A DNA stretch of 64,000 bases from positions 4,429,754 through 4,493,753 of the forward strand of contig OY998177.1 in assembly GCA_963921935.1 (NCBI GenBank), written 5' to 3'. The notes beneath the pieces were generated by a model. It was not told where the DNA came from. It saw nothing but the letters and a program-made list of their open reading frames with translations, and made no database searches. The position numbers and the translations under genes were made by a program. Position 1 is the stretch's first letter. Every line of letters starts with the position of its first letter. Shown here piece after piece: positions 24,771 to 36,559 of this stretch. The stretch is from Galeruca laticollis (taxonomy: Eukaryota > Arthropoda > Insecta > Coleoptera > Chrysomelidae).

Positions 24771-26446
24771 TAAAATCCTTAAAATTCGTACAAGTTTTTT
24801 AAATACCACATGCCAACTAGTTTCGACTTAACAAGTCATCATCAGGGCGCGTAAGCTACAATTATGATGTTAAATTTAATTAAGCAAAGAATTATATTCA
24901 AACAACTGTAACTTACCAGTCAATCAAAAAATTTCCACAGGACGTATAACAACATGAATTTAAAATAAACAGCGAAAACAATACAAGACAACAGAACTAG
25001 ACGAACTAGAGTTTTAAATAATTTGATCATTAACACACTCAAGTGAAGATAACTTTTTATAATCTAAAATTCTAAACAGTGGCGGAACTTCAATAGTTGA
25101 TTTTAAATTTAATGATATAGTATTTTTATTATTATTGATTTAAAAATTTCTAAGTTCTCCAAAGCGTTCAGTCTAGTTCCATGTTCACAAACATGTAGAA
25201 TTTAAAAATTTTCATCCACCACAAAAGAATGGTTATTAAGTTGTAAATGTCTGTAGAAAACAGAACTATTCCTTGTCAAATGTTCTTGGATTCTCAACTT
25301 AAACCTCCTACCACACTGCCTTATGTATTCGGCGGTGCAATTGTTACAAGTCAACCTATAAACCCCACTTCTATCAAGTTGTGAAATTGGGTCTTTGGTT
25401 CGAGAAAATATAGTTTTTAAGTTTAGTGGAGATTTAAAAGCTACTTTATATTCTGAATAATGTTGGCCAATTGATAGGAAAGTGGACCGTAGTAATAAAT
25501 GCTAACAAATTTTTGTTGTTCACTCCTGTCCAATGCATATGAGTCATTCATTAAAAGCTTATCCATCTTTCTGTTAACTAAATTGTCAATTAGAATTGTG
25601 GAGTAACCGTTTTTAACTGCTAAAAGTTTGATAGTTTCTAATTCTTTTTTAAAATCATCAGGACACATTGGAATCAAAAAAAGCCGATGAACGTATGACC
25701 TGAACGACGAAAGCTTCTGCTGAAAGGGGTGATTGCTGTCAATAGGGATAACATGAGAAGTCTGAGTCTTCTTTCTATATATGCTAAAAGAAACGTGATG
25801 ATTAACCCTCTTCAAAGATAAATCCAAGAAATTAAGAGTGCAGTTATTTTCCATTTCCAAAGTAAATTTGAGGTCTATGTGTAAGTTGTTAATAAAACTT
25901 AAAAAATCACCATTTAAAACGTTAACATCCCCCTGAAAACAAAATACCACGTCATCGACATATCTATACCAGAAAACGATATTACCCGAGAATTGGCTCC
26001 TAAAAATTTGTCTCTCTATAAAGTCCATAAAGATATCTGCCAAGAGAGGAGCTAGTGGATTTCCCATGCCAAGACCCTTCGTCTGTTCATAAATTTTATT
26101 ATTAAACTTGAAGAAGTTTTGTTGTAATACGAATGACAATAACCTGAAAACATTCTCCACCACAAAGTCATCCAACGAAGAATCAACCAATAAATCCCTA
26201 ATGAGACCCAAGGTTAGTTCAACAGGAACATTGGTGTATAAGTTGGTTACATCAACCGAAGCCAGAATGGCGTTCGAAGGAAGTTCAATGTCTTTAATTT
26301 TCTCTACCAAATCATTAGAATTCAAAAGAGTGTGTTGGGGTTCAAAATTAAGATTATTTCTAAGAAAATGATTCAGCTCCCTTTCGATTAACGAACAAGG
26401 TGAGTTTACAAATGAGAGAACTGGTCTTATAGGATGATTCTTTCTA
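24762..26446 (-). pseudogene. PLE (second family), RT to 3' end, left arm
   Basis: The minus strand begins inside RT motif 1 (RPVLSFVNSPCSL), then SVDVTNLYTNVP, GLGMGNPLAPLLAD and the catalytic YRYVDDVV. After the RT stop at 25441, the GIY-YIG part reads CNNCTAEYIRQCGRRFK, with one stop after it, then the 3' UTR and a hammerhead-like motif. It is 5'-truncated. At 26446 it meets head to head a plus-strand copy of the same family that carries the missing N-terminus. Both arms contain the RT motif 1 region. Confidence 0.88.
24809..24858 (-). ncRNA. hammerhead-like motif, PLE left arm
   Basis: Reverse-complement copy of the motif at 27551-27602: core CTGATGA, a 5-bp stem II GACTT with AAGTC, GAAA and the palindrome ACTAGT followed by T. 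Confidence 0.6.
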
Positions 26447-27655
26447 TGTATTGGATTTTGTTCTCAGCGAAATTCACCTAAAAACTAAAAATTATTCTAA
26501 AATTCGATTTGGAAAAATAGTTAAAAAATTGAACTGGTTGATGACGGGAAGGCAGGTTTGTTTGCATTCGGGTGAAGGTGACTCGAATAAAATCGATATT
26601 TCTTTCAACGACAATTTGTTTAATGAGGTTGAAGAAACTGGTTCCAACATATCAACAAACAACGTAAATATTGATACTTCTAGTAATTTTAATGCGTTAA
26701 ATGACAGTAACATTGTTGACCTTTGTTTAAATGATAATGTTGATTTCTTCACTAAAACTTTTAATTTGACGGATGTTGAATTCACCACAAAGGAAATGGA
26801 ATTTCTTGATAAGGGTTTGAAATTTACTCCTAACATTTTCAACAATACAACTATTACTGAAAATTCAATCATTGACATGGAATGTTTCCTGAATAGATTG
26901 AATGGTGATAAGGCTGATTTCTTGAGTAGTTTTTTGGCTGATAAGATCATCTCGCATGAGGGAAAAAATAGAGACACTTCTAATAAATTCCACAAACGTT
27001 TGATCGGATCTATAGGAAAGAAAATCAGGGATAATGATTTGATCTTCGTGAAAGCGGATAAGGGTAACGCTCTAATTATTCTTTATAGATCTGATTACAT
27101 CACTAAGGTTGAAAACTTTTTAGTTAATAACAATGAACACTTTAATGAACTCAGAAGTGATCCATTGGAATCATATTTTCGAAAACTAAAATCTCTTTTG
27201 TCTTCCTATAAGGTTTTTTTTTGAATCAGTTAATCTTAACGTTAGAACAACGATGAATTATTCTACACCTAGATTGTATGGCTTACCAAAAATACATAAA
27301 AAAGATCATCTTATAAGACCAGTTCTCTCATTTGTAAACTCACCTTGTTCGTTAATCGCAAGGGAGCTGAATCATTTTCTTAGAAATAATCTTAATTTTG
27401 AACACCATCACACTCTTTTGAATTTTGTTTTCGCTGTTTATTTGAAATTCATGTTGTTATACGGCCTGTGGAAATTTTTTGATTGACTGGTAAGTTACAG
27501 TTGTTTGAATATAATTCGATTTGCTTAATTAAATTTAACATCATAATTGTAGCTTACGCGCCCTGATGATGACTTGTTAAGTCGAAACTAGTTGGCATGT
27601 GGTATTTAAAAAACTTGTACGAATTTTAAGGATTTTAATATATTTACCCTCACCT
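26447..27655 (+). pseudogene. PLE (second family), N-terminus plus 3' end, right arm
   Basis: An open frame (26451-27224) encodes the PLE N-terminal region ending in VKADKGNAL. After a frameshift comes RT motif 1 (YGLPKIHKKDHLIRPV at 27253 onward). The frame then jumps to the 3' UTR at about 27425, so the RT core and the nuclease are deleted. The last 200 bp, with a hammerhead-like motif, are the reverse complement of 24762-24960. The whole 24762-27655 block therefore has terminal inverted repeats and a 5' segment in inverse orientation. Confidence 0.85.
27551..27602 (+). ncRNA. hammerhead-like motif, PLE right arm
   Basis: Core CTGATGA at 27563-27569, one extra T, stem II GACTT-GTT-AAGTC, GAAA at 27584-27587, then ACTAGT (palindromic) and T at the cleavage position. 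Stem I can form between GCC before the core and GGC after the site, with more pairs beyond an internal loop. Confidence 0.62.
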
Positions 27656-28435
27656 ATATTGAAGATGTTTTCGTACTCTAGTGGATTTGCTTCAGAAATA
27701 CAAGAATGATGTTTCAACCGGTTGCTGCCTCTGAACTTTTCATCGGTGGACAGATATTAAACATGATCTCATCATTTACCGACCTTAGTTTAATAATAAA
27801 TTATAACCTTACGCGGTTCTCATATGCTTAAACGTGCGAAATCTAAATTGTTCCTGATATTAAAAACTTTCTCTAAAGCTTCTTTCGAAGCTTATTGCAA
27901 ACTTTGCATTGTCCGACACATACTTGGTGGTATCCAGATTCAGTTCATGATCAGTAAATGCTGGAAAAGTGCGAAGATACGCAACCAGACTGTTTTTAGA
28001 AACGTGTACGAAGAGAGATTAGTCTTGGCAAAGCTTACAACATTTGAAGTAAAACGACACTGACGTGACCTTATTCTCTGGTTTCGAATTTTGAAACTGA
28101 ACTTCGCAGACATTGAAGCTGCTCTCCCCCTCCATTCGGATGACTCTCTCCTTAGAGCTGAAGAAATGGCCCTTAAAACTCGTGACAGGCAGAACATTGT
28201 AAAGGGTAACTGATATTTGGTCCACCCCAGCAAATTATTGATTCCGAAAATGTTATTAGTTTGAAAAAATAAATAGACTCCTATATTTCCAATCCTTAGT
28301 TCAGTTTTAGACATATACTAGTTGTGTTTTTCTTTATTCTCTATATGCACTTAAATTCGACAACTTATCAGGAGCAAAATGGGACTTGGTCCTCTGCCCG
28401 TATCAAATAATGATAATAATAATATTCAAATATCT
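27656..28435 (+). pseudogene. CR1/Jockey-like element, 3' part right of the PLE pair
   Basis: In several frames the strand reads DLSLIINYNLTRFSYA, KTFSKASFEAYCKL, YEERLVLAKLTTFEVKRH, a stop, and RDLILWFRILKLNF. These match the thumb and C-terminal region of CR1/Jockey RT. The element ends in a short TGATAATAATAAT tail at about 28412-28432, the kind of microsatellite tail used by CR1-type elements. It continues the fragment at 24413-24770. Confidence 0.7.
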
Positions 28436-28628
28436 ATTTACTACTTGCTGTTATATAGTAATAAACATGTATATCACCAATATTCTAAATAATACATATA
28501 AAGCTTTCGATTATTCTACATTATAAATTCTAGAAGGAAAATTAAATTTTCCCTCACAATTTCGTCCACGTTATCAGACAGATTGCGAATTGAGAATATT
28601 ATTGATTCTTTCTTTTTTTTTATTTCAG

Positions 28629-28886
28629 ATAAAGTTTGGCATACAGATTTAGACTTCATTGTCACGCATCGGGAACGCGTTTTTCTGAACTTCAAGACGT
28701 CAAATTCAACTAATTTATATACAACACCTACTATTCAAAAAGGAGTAGCACTACCGACAACGCTCGCTATGAAACCAAGTGCCATGCCCTTCGTTAGTGC
28801 ACCAGTTGTAACCCACACAGTTATCAAAACTTTGAAGGACATTATTGGCCATGAAAATCATACAATGCTAGAGAACAAGGATTTAG
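28629..28886 (+). CDS. candidate host exon, 258 bp, phase 1-1
   Basis: A stretch ending in a pyrimidine-rich tract and TTTCAG (28614-28628) is followed by 258 bp of open frame and then GTGAGT (28887-28892), a textbook donor. Length is a multiple of three and both ends fall in phase 1, so the exon could be skipped without frameshift. The peptide (VWHTDLDFIVTHRERVFLNF, later TTPTIQKG and PSAMPFVSAPVV) matches no transposon protein I know. I cannot name a family. It lies between two CR1-like elements, within what could be a long intron-rich gene. Confidence 0.45.
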
Positions 28887-29084
28887 GTGAGTGTAAAAAG
28901 TTTGAATATGTTAACTTTATATCAACCTTTTTCTATTTAAATCCACAGAACATTGTTTCCATCTTCAGATATACTTTTAATTCCAATTGCTTATCGAAGA
29001 TAATTTTGTGCTCTCCAAAAGATGTTCACTGCGGAAGTGAGCAAATATTTAACAAAAAATGTGCCTCTTTTTGTATTCTTCTAT

Positions 29085-30902
29085 ATTTCTAGTTACCGAG
29101 TCGTGGTTGCACAATATTATTCTTCATTCATCGATATATTTACCTGGTTACAAAATTTTATGAGCTGATCGTATGACTCGAGGGGGTGGATGTTGTATTT
29201 ACATTAAAGATATTGACTTTTGCGACTTTGAAATAACATTTGAAATTTTCTTCGCTTCTCAATATGACGGGTTATTATTAAACTTTTCTTCAAAAAAGTT
29301 TAAACTCAATTTTTCTATAGCCAGTGTTTGTAGGCATCGCTACAATTTAATTGAGGGTGACGAGTAGTGGTTCTTAAATAAATATAAAACGGTCATCTGT
29401 CTTGGAGATTTTAATTTGGGTAACGTTTCTTGGCCGATACAAACGTACCCTCTCTTCCTAAACTCTTTTTAAATTTTTTGGAAAATTTTGATCTGGAGCA
29501 TGTGGTACACGAGCCAACTCGTTTTTCTCTTTATCAACAACCCTCAATCCTTGATCTCGTCCTAACCTCTGATTCTCATCTTCTCACCGATTTCAACATT
29601 ATTTCCCCGATTGGAAAATCCGATCATGCCGTAGTTTTAACCTGTATGTAAATTCTAGAATCCGGTGAGATACCCAACAAAGCATTTGTAAGATATAAAA
29701 AAATCAAGTATCACCAAATAAATTCTGAAATTTTAACTACAGTTTGGGATGATGAACTTCATGGAAAAAACGTGGAACAACAATGGGAAACCTTTGGAAA
29801 GTTCATAAGTGATCCCGCCAGCAAGAACTCTGATTATACATACGAGTATACACTGCATAATTTGAATATACCTTGGCCAAATTATGAAATCTACGAAATT
29901 ATTAAATACAAAAAACCGTTATGTGAGAGCCAAATCAGATGTCGACTACACCAATCATCAAATATTGTCAAATAATTTGAGTTACAAAACTTTCAAAGCA
30001 AAACAGAATTTTGAAAAGCAGTATCACAGCATCCACATCTGTATTAAAAGGCAAGGCATCGAACAACAAACAAATGAAACCCTTACTGTGTGGAATCTAC
30101 TCATATCACTTTTAAACTCTAGCATAACGGTGTTAGTAGAGTTAGGAGCAATCTGCTCAGTTGGATTGTAACCTTCTTGACGGAGATTTTTTGTTCGGAT
30201 TAGTGATTATTTCTCTACAATGCGCAATGTGCTTAGTGGGGTTCCACAAGGATCGATTTTGGGACCTGTTCCGTTTTTAGTGTACGTAGCAGATCGGTCT
30301 CTGCACGTTGAAAGCATCATCTCGCTCTTTGCTGATGACACTACATTATACGCCAATCCTATAGATGAATATGACCAACTGTAAGCTGATTTGAACCAAG
30401 TGTCAAAATCGGTAGATATCTGGCTTTTACCTTTAAATGTTTCGAAGTGTTCAGTGCTTAACATTAGTATAAATAACCCAAGGAATGGGTATGTACTTTC
30501 TAGTATAGATTTAGAAACTGTTTCTCGGCAAAGAAACGTAGGCCTACTCGTTGCAGAGAATTAATAGTGGTTTCAACATATTCAGTGCATCTGTAGTATA
30601 GCTAAGAGTTCACTTTACCTTCTGCCTAAGACGATTTGTAAAATTTCACCTCAAAATTTTGTGAAGATTTTCAATACATATGTGAAACCAACCTTAGAGT
30701 TTGCTGGTCCTGTGTGGACTACCGACTGGGTATGAGATTCTAACCGTCTTGAATCGGTGCAGAGATGGGCAACTAGAATTACATATGGTCTACGTCGTCC
30801 TTCTTATGAAGAACGTGTAAGACTGATAAACTGTTCGGCATTCGGGGATAGAAGGCCTCGCGGCGGTTCAATAATAGTCTACAGAGCTTTTACTAATAAA
30901 TT
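29085..30902 (+). pseudogene. CR1-like retrotransposon, EN and RT (second CR1-like element)
   Basis: The strand reads TESWLHN, RGGGCCIYI, CLGDFNLGNVSWP, LDLVLTSD and GKSDHAVV (EEP endonuclease, 29090-29650). The linker follows, then after deletion of the RT N-part: SGVPQGSILGPVPF and the catalytic FADDTTLYA (30235-30355), LLPLNVSKCSVL, YVKPTLEFAGPVW and LESVQRWATRI with SYEERVRL. Several frameshifts and stops break it. At about 30903 it is interrupted by a minus-strand RTE and resumes at about 33496. Confidence 0.82.
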
Positions 30903-31488
30903 TCTTCTTCTTCTCCCTCAACCCATATTTGTCCACTCCTGGATATAGGTCTCTCTAATTTGTTTCAATGTCTCCCTGTTCCTAGCTGTACTTAACCAGT
31001 TCTTACCTGTCAACTTCTTAATGTCGTCTACCCATCTCTTCTGTGGGCGTCCTATGCTTCGCTTGGTCTGCCTAGGCCTCCAAACTGTTATTTTATGTGT
31101 CCATCTTTCTTTATCCTGTCTAGCCAGGTGACCGACCCACTGCCACTTAATCTTAGTCGCCTGTTGTATTATATCGGTAACTCTAGTTTGTCCTCTGATA
31201 TCCTCATTTCTAATTTTGTCGCGGAGTGAGATCCCTAGCATGCTTCGTTCCATTGCTCTTTGGGTTGTCAAAAGCTTGTTTGCAGATGCTTTTGTTAGGC
31301 TAATTGTTTCCAATCTGTATGTTTGCACGGATAGTTTACAGGTATTATATACTTTGCGTTTCAAATTTATAGGGATCATGTTGTTTTTAAGAATGTGCCC
31401 CAGCTTGCCGAAAGCTACCCATGTCAATCTTATGCGTCTTTTGATTTCCGCGTGTTGATTTTCTTTGCCCTATTTAATAGTGTGGCCC

Positions 31489-31547
<59 letters not shown>

Positions 31548-33438
31548 ATATTTATTTATTTATTTTCGTATTCGATGTTATTATCTTGAATGGATATGTT
31601 GATATCTTCAGAACTAATTATTTTGGTTTTACTATAATTCATATTTAACCCGATATTTATAGATGCTAGATTTAATTCATTTAGCATCTCTTGTAGTTCC
31701 GTGACGTTGTTACTTATTAGGACTATGTCGTCTGGGAATCTGAGTTGGTTAAGTCTGGCACCGTCTGTATTAATGCCTTTGGTCTCACACTCTAATTTTT
31801 TTGAAGATATCTTCGAGGGCCAGCGTGAATAGTTTAGGTGAGATGGTGTCTCCTTGACGCACTCCCCTTTCCAATGGTATTTTGTTTATGATAGTTGTTT
31901 CATCCAATCTAATAGGTATTGTTGCTTCCTTATAAATACTTTAGATGATTTGGATGTAGGGCCATTAGGATTGACCATAATTCAACCGTGTCTAAAGCCT
32001 TTTGGAGATCAACGAAGGCTAGGTGTAGAGGTACGTTGTATTCCGTGCATTTTTCTGTGAGGGTACGGACTGTATATAGGTGATCTATTGTTCTGTATCC
32101 CTTTCTAAATCCCGCCCGTTCAACCGGTTGATCAGAATCCAGTTTGGATGTTAGGCGATTCGTTATAACTTTTGTGAAAAGTTCATATAAATGTGATAGA
32201 AGGGATATAGGCCTGTAATTTTCGACGCTTTTTTGAAAAGTCGTATCACTTCAGAGTTGTACCATTCGGTTGGTATTTTACCGGCGTGCTGGCGTCTAGT
32301 TAGCAGTATTTTTATTGTTTTCTGTAAAGTCTTTCCTCCCAGTTTCAACATTTCTGTAGTGACTTGGTCTTCGCCTGGGTATCTGTTGTTTTTCATTTGT
32401 TTTAGTGTTGTGCTTATTTCTCCCTCCGTGATTTCCGGGAGACCTCGGATCCGACATTCATGATGTTTATCTTTTCTACTGTTTTTTGAGTTTTAGATGA
32501 ATAGGGGCCAGTATAGAAAATTTCAATCGCTTCAATGATGTCGTATTTGTTGTGTACTATAATATTGTTTTCATTTCGCATTTTTGTGATTTTCGTTTTA
32601 CCTCTCGGAAGTTTTTTGCTCAACACCTTCATCTTGCAGTTATCCTTCATGGTTTCCTCTATAAGTTTCGCATTGTATGTTCTTTTATCCCTTCTTATTC
32701 CTTTCTTGACCTGCTTGTTCAAGTCCATGTATTCTTGGGCTGTTATGTCCTGTGCGTTCCGTCTTTTTTCCAACAGTTTTAGTGTGTCTTGACTTAGCTT
32801 TGCGTCTTTGTCATTTTTTGTCCTTGCACGTATATTCTCTACCGAAGTTTTCACAGCGCTTGTGATTTTATCTGCGAGTTCGTGTATGTCCAGCTGCTCA
32901 ACTTTTATTTTTGTTAGTTTTTGGTGCACCTCGTTTTGATATTCTGCTTCTTTTAGTTGTAGAACGTCGAACGTAGGATAGCGGTGATTTTTAAGGAGAT
33001 TTTTCCTTTCAGTTGCAGTATCTATTTTAATTTTTGATCTTACTAGTCTATGATCGCTTCCCGTGTTAAATCTGTTTAGAACCGATACATCCCTACATAT
33101 TTTCTTCTTGTTGGAAAGGATAAAATCAATTTCTTTTCTGGTTTTGCTTTGGTTTTTCAAAGAATGTATTGAGATAATATAGGCTTCCTCCGTCCAGGTA
33201 ATTTGTTAGAGTCTTATCTCTTTCATTTCTTTCGCCTAATCCGAAATTTCCGACATAGTCCGTATCTCCATGTTTCCGATTTCCTCCCATGACTATTACG
33301 AAGTGGACAAAGTGGACTTTTTCCATTTGGCGAGCTTTGGCCAGATCTTCGTAGAATCTTTCGATCTCTTCTTCTTCTGCCTTAGTTGTCGGTGCGTAGG
33401 CTTGAATGATCTGCAGAATGTATCTCTTATTTAAGTTG

Positions 33439-33442
<4 letters not shown>
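30903..33442 (-). pseudogene. RTE-like retrotransposon (EN-RT), 5'-truncated
   Basis: Minus strand, from 33442 down: EN part with IIQAYAPTTKAEEEE and the degraded VMGGNRKHGD and LGERNERDK; KEIDFILSN, TGSDHRLV and a long linker (33160-32414); RT with YPGEDQVTTEMLK and IPTEWYNSEVI; GVRQGDTISPKLF; the catalytic box as RFPDDIVL (Pro for Ala); NYSKTKI; YMGHTIK and TWVAFGKLG; and the C-terminal KRSIGRPQKRWVDDIKKL (30918-31427). A (TA)n tract at 31492-31544 sits inside the coding region. It ends in a short GAAGAAGAAG tail, typical of RTE. It is inserted in the opposite strand of the CR1-like element. Confidence 0.87.
31492..31544. repeat. (TA)n microsatellite inside the RTE copy
   Basis: Pure TA tract between the NYSKTKI region and YMGHTIK of the RTE reverse transcriptase; it probably expanded after insertion. 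Confidence 0.95.

Positions 33443-33495
<53 letters not shown>
33443..33495. repeat. (TA)n microsatellite
   Basis: Pure TA tract exactly at the 5' truncation point of the RTE. Confidence 0.95.
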
Positions 33496-33497
<2 letters not shown>

Positions 33498-33978
33498 CTC
33501 TTTCGAATATCGCTTGGTATTCAGTTATATTATATTTAAAGTTTTTTCATGAAATTGACTGTCTCGACCCTTACTTACTAATTAAAGTTTTTTATTTATT
33601 ATGAGTGCTACGCCTCCTAATAGTTTGGTTGTCACATATTTTTCCTCGGGATACTGATATCAGGCTTCGTGGACATCGCTTCAAATTAAAAAAGCAACAA
33701 TTTCCTACTAAATGCCGCGAAGGTTTTCTATCAAAGCGAGTGTTGTCATTTGGAACTCTCTCTCATCAAACATTGCTAACGCTTTAACAGTAAACTCTTT
33801 GAAAAACAATTATGATGCCTACAAAATAACTGCACTAAACTGACTACTTTTTATTATACATCTATTTTGTTTACTCCATTTCTTTGTAGTTATTGGTAAA
33901 TGTTATTTTCTAATTAAGCTATATAGGTCTTTGACCTCGGCTGTTTAAACTTTTATAATAATAATAATAATAATATCA
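33496..33978 (+). pseudogene. CR1-like element, 3' end right of the RTE insertion
   Basis: The frame reads LRGHRFKLKKQQFPTKCREGF and RVLSFGTL, the C-terminal RGHxxKL..RxxFFxxRV pattern of CR1-type ORF2. After the stop the 3' UTR runs into an ATAATAATAATAAT tail (33956-33976). It continues the element broken at 30902. Confidence 0.78.
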
Positions 33979-34821
33979 TTATTATCAAACTCGTCCCCAT
34001 ACTGCTTTTTTTCTATACCAAATGGAAAACTCCTTCTTCTGTGCTAATGGTATGTACCGAAAAATCTAGAAGGCTCAGAAAGAAATATACTATCAATAGG
34101 TACTATTTGTTATGTAAACATATTACTAATGACGATAATACTGACTTCCATTCCTATTTCAAATGAATAAATGAGGTCATAATTGTATTTGTGGCTTTAT
34201 ATAACACCAAGGATAGTTCACGTTTGAAGAAAAAAATAGGCTTATATTCGAATAATTGAGAAAAAACTTATTTCCTGTCAATCAATTCATACGTGCTTTT
34301 GTTTTATTTTTTTGAATGAATCAGATTTGTCTTATTGAACCTTGAGAATATAGAATTATTCATTTATATTTATTTTCAAGCAATTTGTTCTAAAATCAGT
34401 CGGGTATGAGTCAAATCACTTGAATCTTATGTTCTGTGATTTGTTATATAATAATATATACTGAACTACTAAAAAACGCATGACCATCCCCAAATTATAT
34501 TCATCATAAGTTACATATTTGGAACTCCCGATTAAATTTTAGAGTGAAACCAGGGAAGCTAAATGCCGTTTTTTGTTGATATTATGAGAAAAAGAGTTCT
34601 TCATATTCGTTCACAACTCTTAGTTTAATTTGATTGTTTGGTGTTAGTATCTGATAGTCACCTAATAACATGCTAAAAGCTCGGAGACAACCTGGGCATT
34701 GTCTATTAATCGATTGAGGGAATGATCGATGTATTGCCAACATGAGTAGGCCAATTATATTGCAATAATTGCAATAATTCGGGTAAACTTGCTTTTCTGG
34801 TATGCTGTTTGGGTCCACCTA
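33979..34821. other. no clear gene
   Basis: AT-rich; the small minus-strand frame at 34582-34818 resembles nothing I know. Confidence 0.5.
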
Positions 34822-35011
34822 CAGTGCAAACGGTAAAGCTTTTCCATCACGTGACTTAGTTGACGATATTATTCAACACATACTATGTTGGTACTGTCTT
34901 CTTCTAATAACGCGAAACTCAATACAAGCGTTTGTCGTATTGTTTTGATTAAGATGCATATGGTTGACGTCGTATCAGTCACGTGATGGAAAAGAATCAG
35001 CGTTTCTACTG
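34822..35011. mobile_element. 190-bp Tc1/mariner-type MITE
   Basis: Both ends are TA-flanked (34820-34821 and 35012-35013). The left end CAGTGCAAACGG and the right end (inverted) CAGTAGAAACGC start imperfect inverted repeats of about 36 bp that both contain TTTTCCATCACGTGACT. There is no coding content, so it would depend on a transposase elsewhere. Confidence 0.75.
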
Positions 35012-35479
35012 TAGATAGTATAAGTTATTGCTGAAAAATCGCAAAATTTTTTCACTTTTTCAGTTTTGTACAGAAGAAACGACATAGGAAGGCTCTGATA
35101 TGAAAAGTCACTATTAATTTCTTAAAGTAAATAAAATTACTAACAGTTTGGTCCTAATCCAATTTTCTAGATCTAATAGCCCCCAAGATACAGAGTTCCC
35201 GATGTTCTGTTTTTTTTCCGAAAAGTAGAAATATGGGTGCAGAGTGGTCTGCCCGGTTTCATATAGCAGATCGGTTAAAATGATGAACAGACAAGTAAGT
35301 GTGGATCCTCTTTCCTCGATTTTTCATAATCAAAAGATCTGATGAGCAACACTTCAACTTACTTTGAGCTTGCATCCTACCTTTTGTCACTTTTTACAGA
35401 AGAGAGAATGAGGAAAGGGAAGAAGTTATTCTTTTATGCTGCCTTTGAGCCTGTCAGTAACAACATTTCGTTGAATTAA

Positions 35480-36335
35480 TTATGTGGAAACCCCATTGTG
35501 GTAGACGGTGGGTATCTTCTGCACAAAGTTATGTGGCATCCCAACAATTCCGTCTAAGCAATTCTCACTGGATACACTTCCTTTGGTAATGACCAGTTTG
35601 GTTCTAATGTCTCCGTAGCTTTTGATGGGTACCTTGCCAATGCAGCTCTGAAAAGCACTAAGAGTGTTAAGTGATCTCGCCGCTACCAATCATTATCACG
35701 GAGAGGCACACCAAAAGCACCCCAGAAGAAATTTCTGTCCAAGAAACGTCTCATAAGAATGTTGATAGATGAATTCCAGAGGCACGGAGTGAAAAACAAG
35801 CAAGCAGAAGAGGAAATTTAATAAAGTCATGTGTTTACCGATGTCATTAAAGGACATTGATTTACTCTGCATTCGACCTATGCCCACGTATATCTCCATA
35901 AAAGTGGCGGAGGAGGATCATACTCTATTCAGGTTTCCTATATGCATTCAGCCACTGCCCTCTTTGGTCAGGGCAAATTGAGATTCAGTCGTGTCCTCAA
36001 ACAAAACCCCGACCTCGTTCACCAGCTGGAAGTCTCTTGCAGCCAGATTCCCTTCCAGGAGAGATCGAGAGTGCAGACGAGGCATTTTTATTTGCTCTGT
36101 ATGGCGGAGATGGCCAAGAAGCTCTCAACACTCTGCGCAATACCCTATATGTGAAGGCATCCACAAGCAACAAAATAAATTTAGCTCGCCATCCACCCAC
36201 CAACGACGCAGCCAAGTTTCGTTCAGTTAGGACCTACCATCAGGTTCGGGAGTGGTTGGGTGTGCACAAGACCCCAACTGATTGGGGATGGCATCAAAAA
36301 GACTCGGGTTGGATTCCAGCCGCGAGATCCATGCA
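35480..36335 (+). pseudogene. PIN-like nuclease-domain gene, multi-copy arthropod type
   Basis: In three frames with stops the strand reads GNPIVVDGGYLLHKVMWH, FGSNVSVAFDGY, TKSVK, KKFLSKKRLIRMLIDEF, GVKNKQAEEE, ATALFGQGKLRF, and ESADEAFLFALYGG with LNTLRNTLYVKAS, then YHQVREWLGV and PTDWGWH. From memory this order matches uncharacterised multi-copy arthropod proteins with a FEN1/PIN-like pattern (acidic VxDGG, FDGY, EEDAD, EDVD). Here the EEDAD motif is cut short by two stops and the EDVD region is deleted. It is dead. The many overlapping small frames at 35942-36576 are pieces or shadows of it. Confidence 0.55.
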
Positions 36336-36559
36336 TCCATCCCATCAACGAATCCTTATAAGTCTCTCCTGAAAGTGCAAGAAAGGTTATACTGGGCCTT
36401 GCTCTTGCAGGGGGGCTGGGATGAAGTGCTCTACACTCTGCAAATATGGTAAGGGGAGTGAGTGGATGAATGTCCCACCAATCGAGGGTGTAGAAGAAGA
36501 TTGAGACAACCCCGCTGATGCTATTAGAGAAGCGTTTGATGTCTCTCCTGCTCTTCAAA

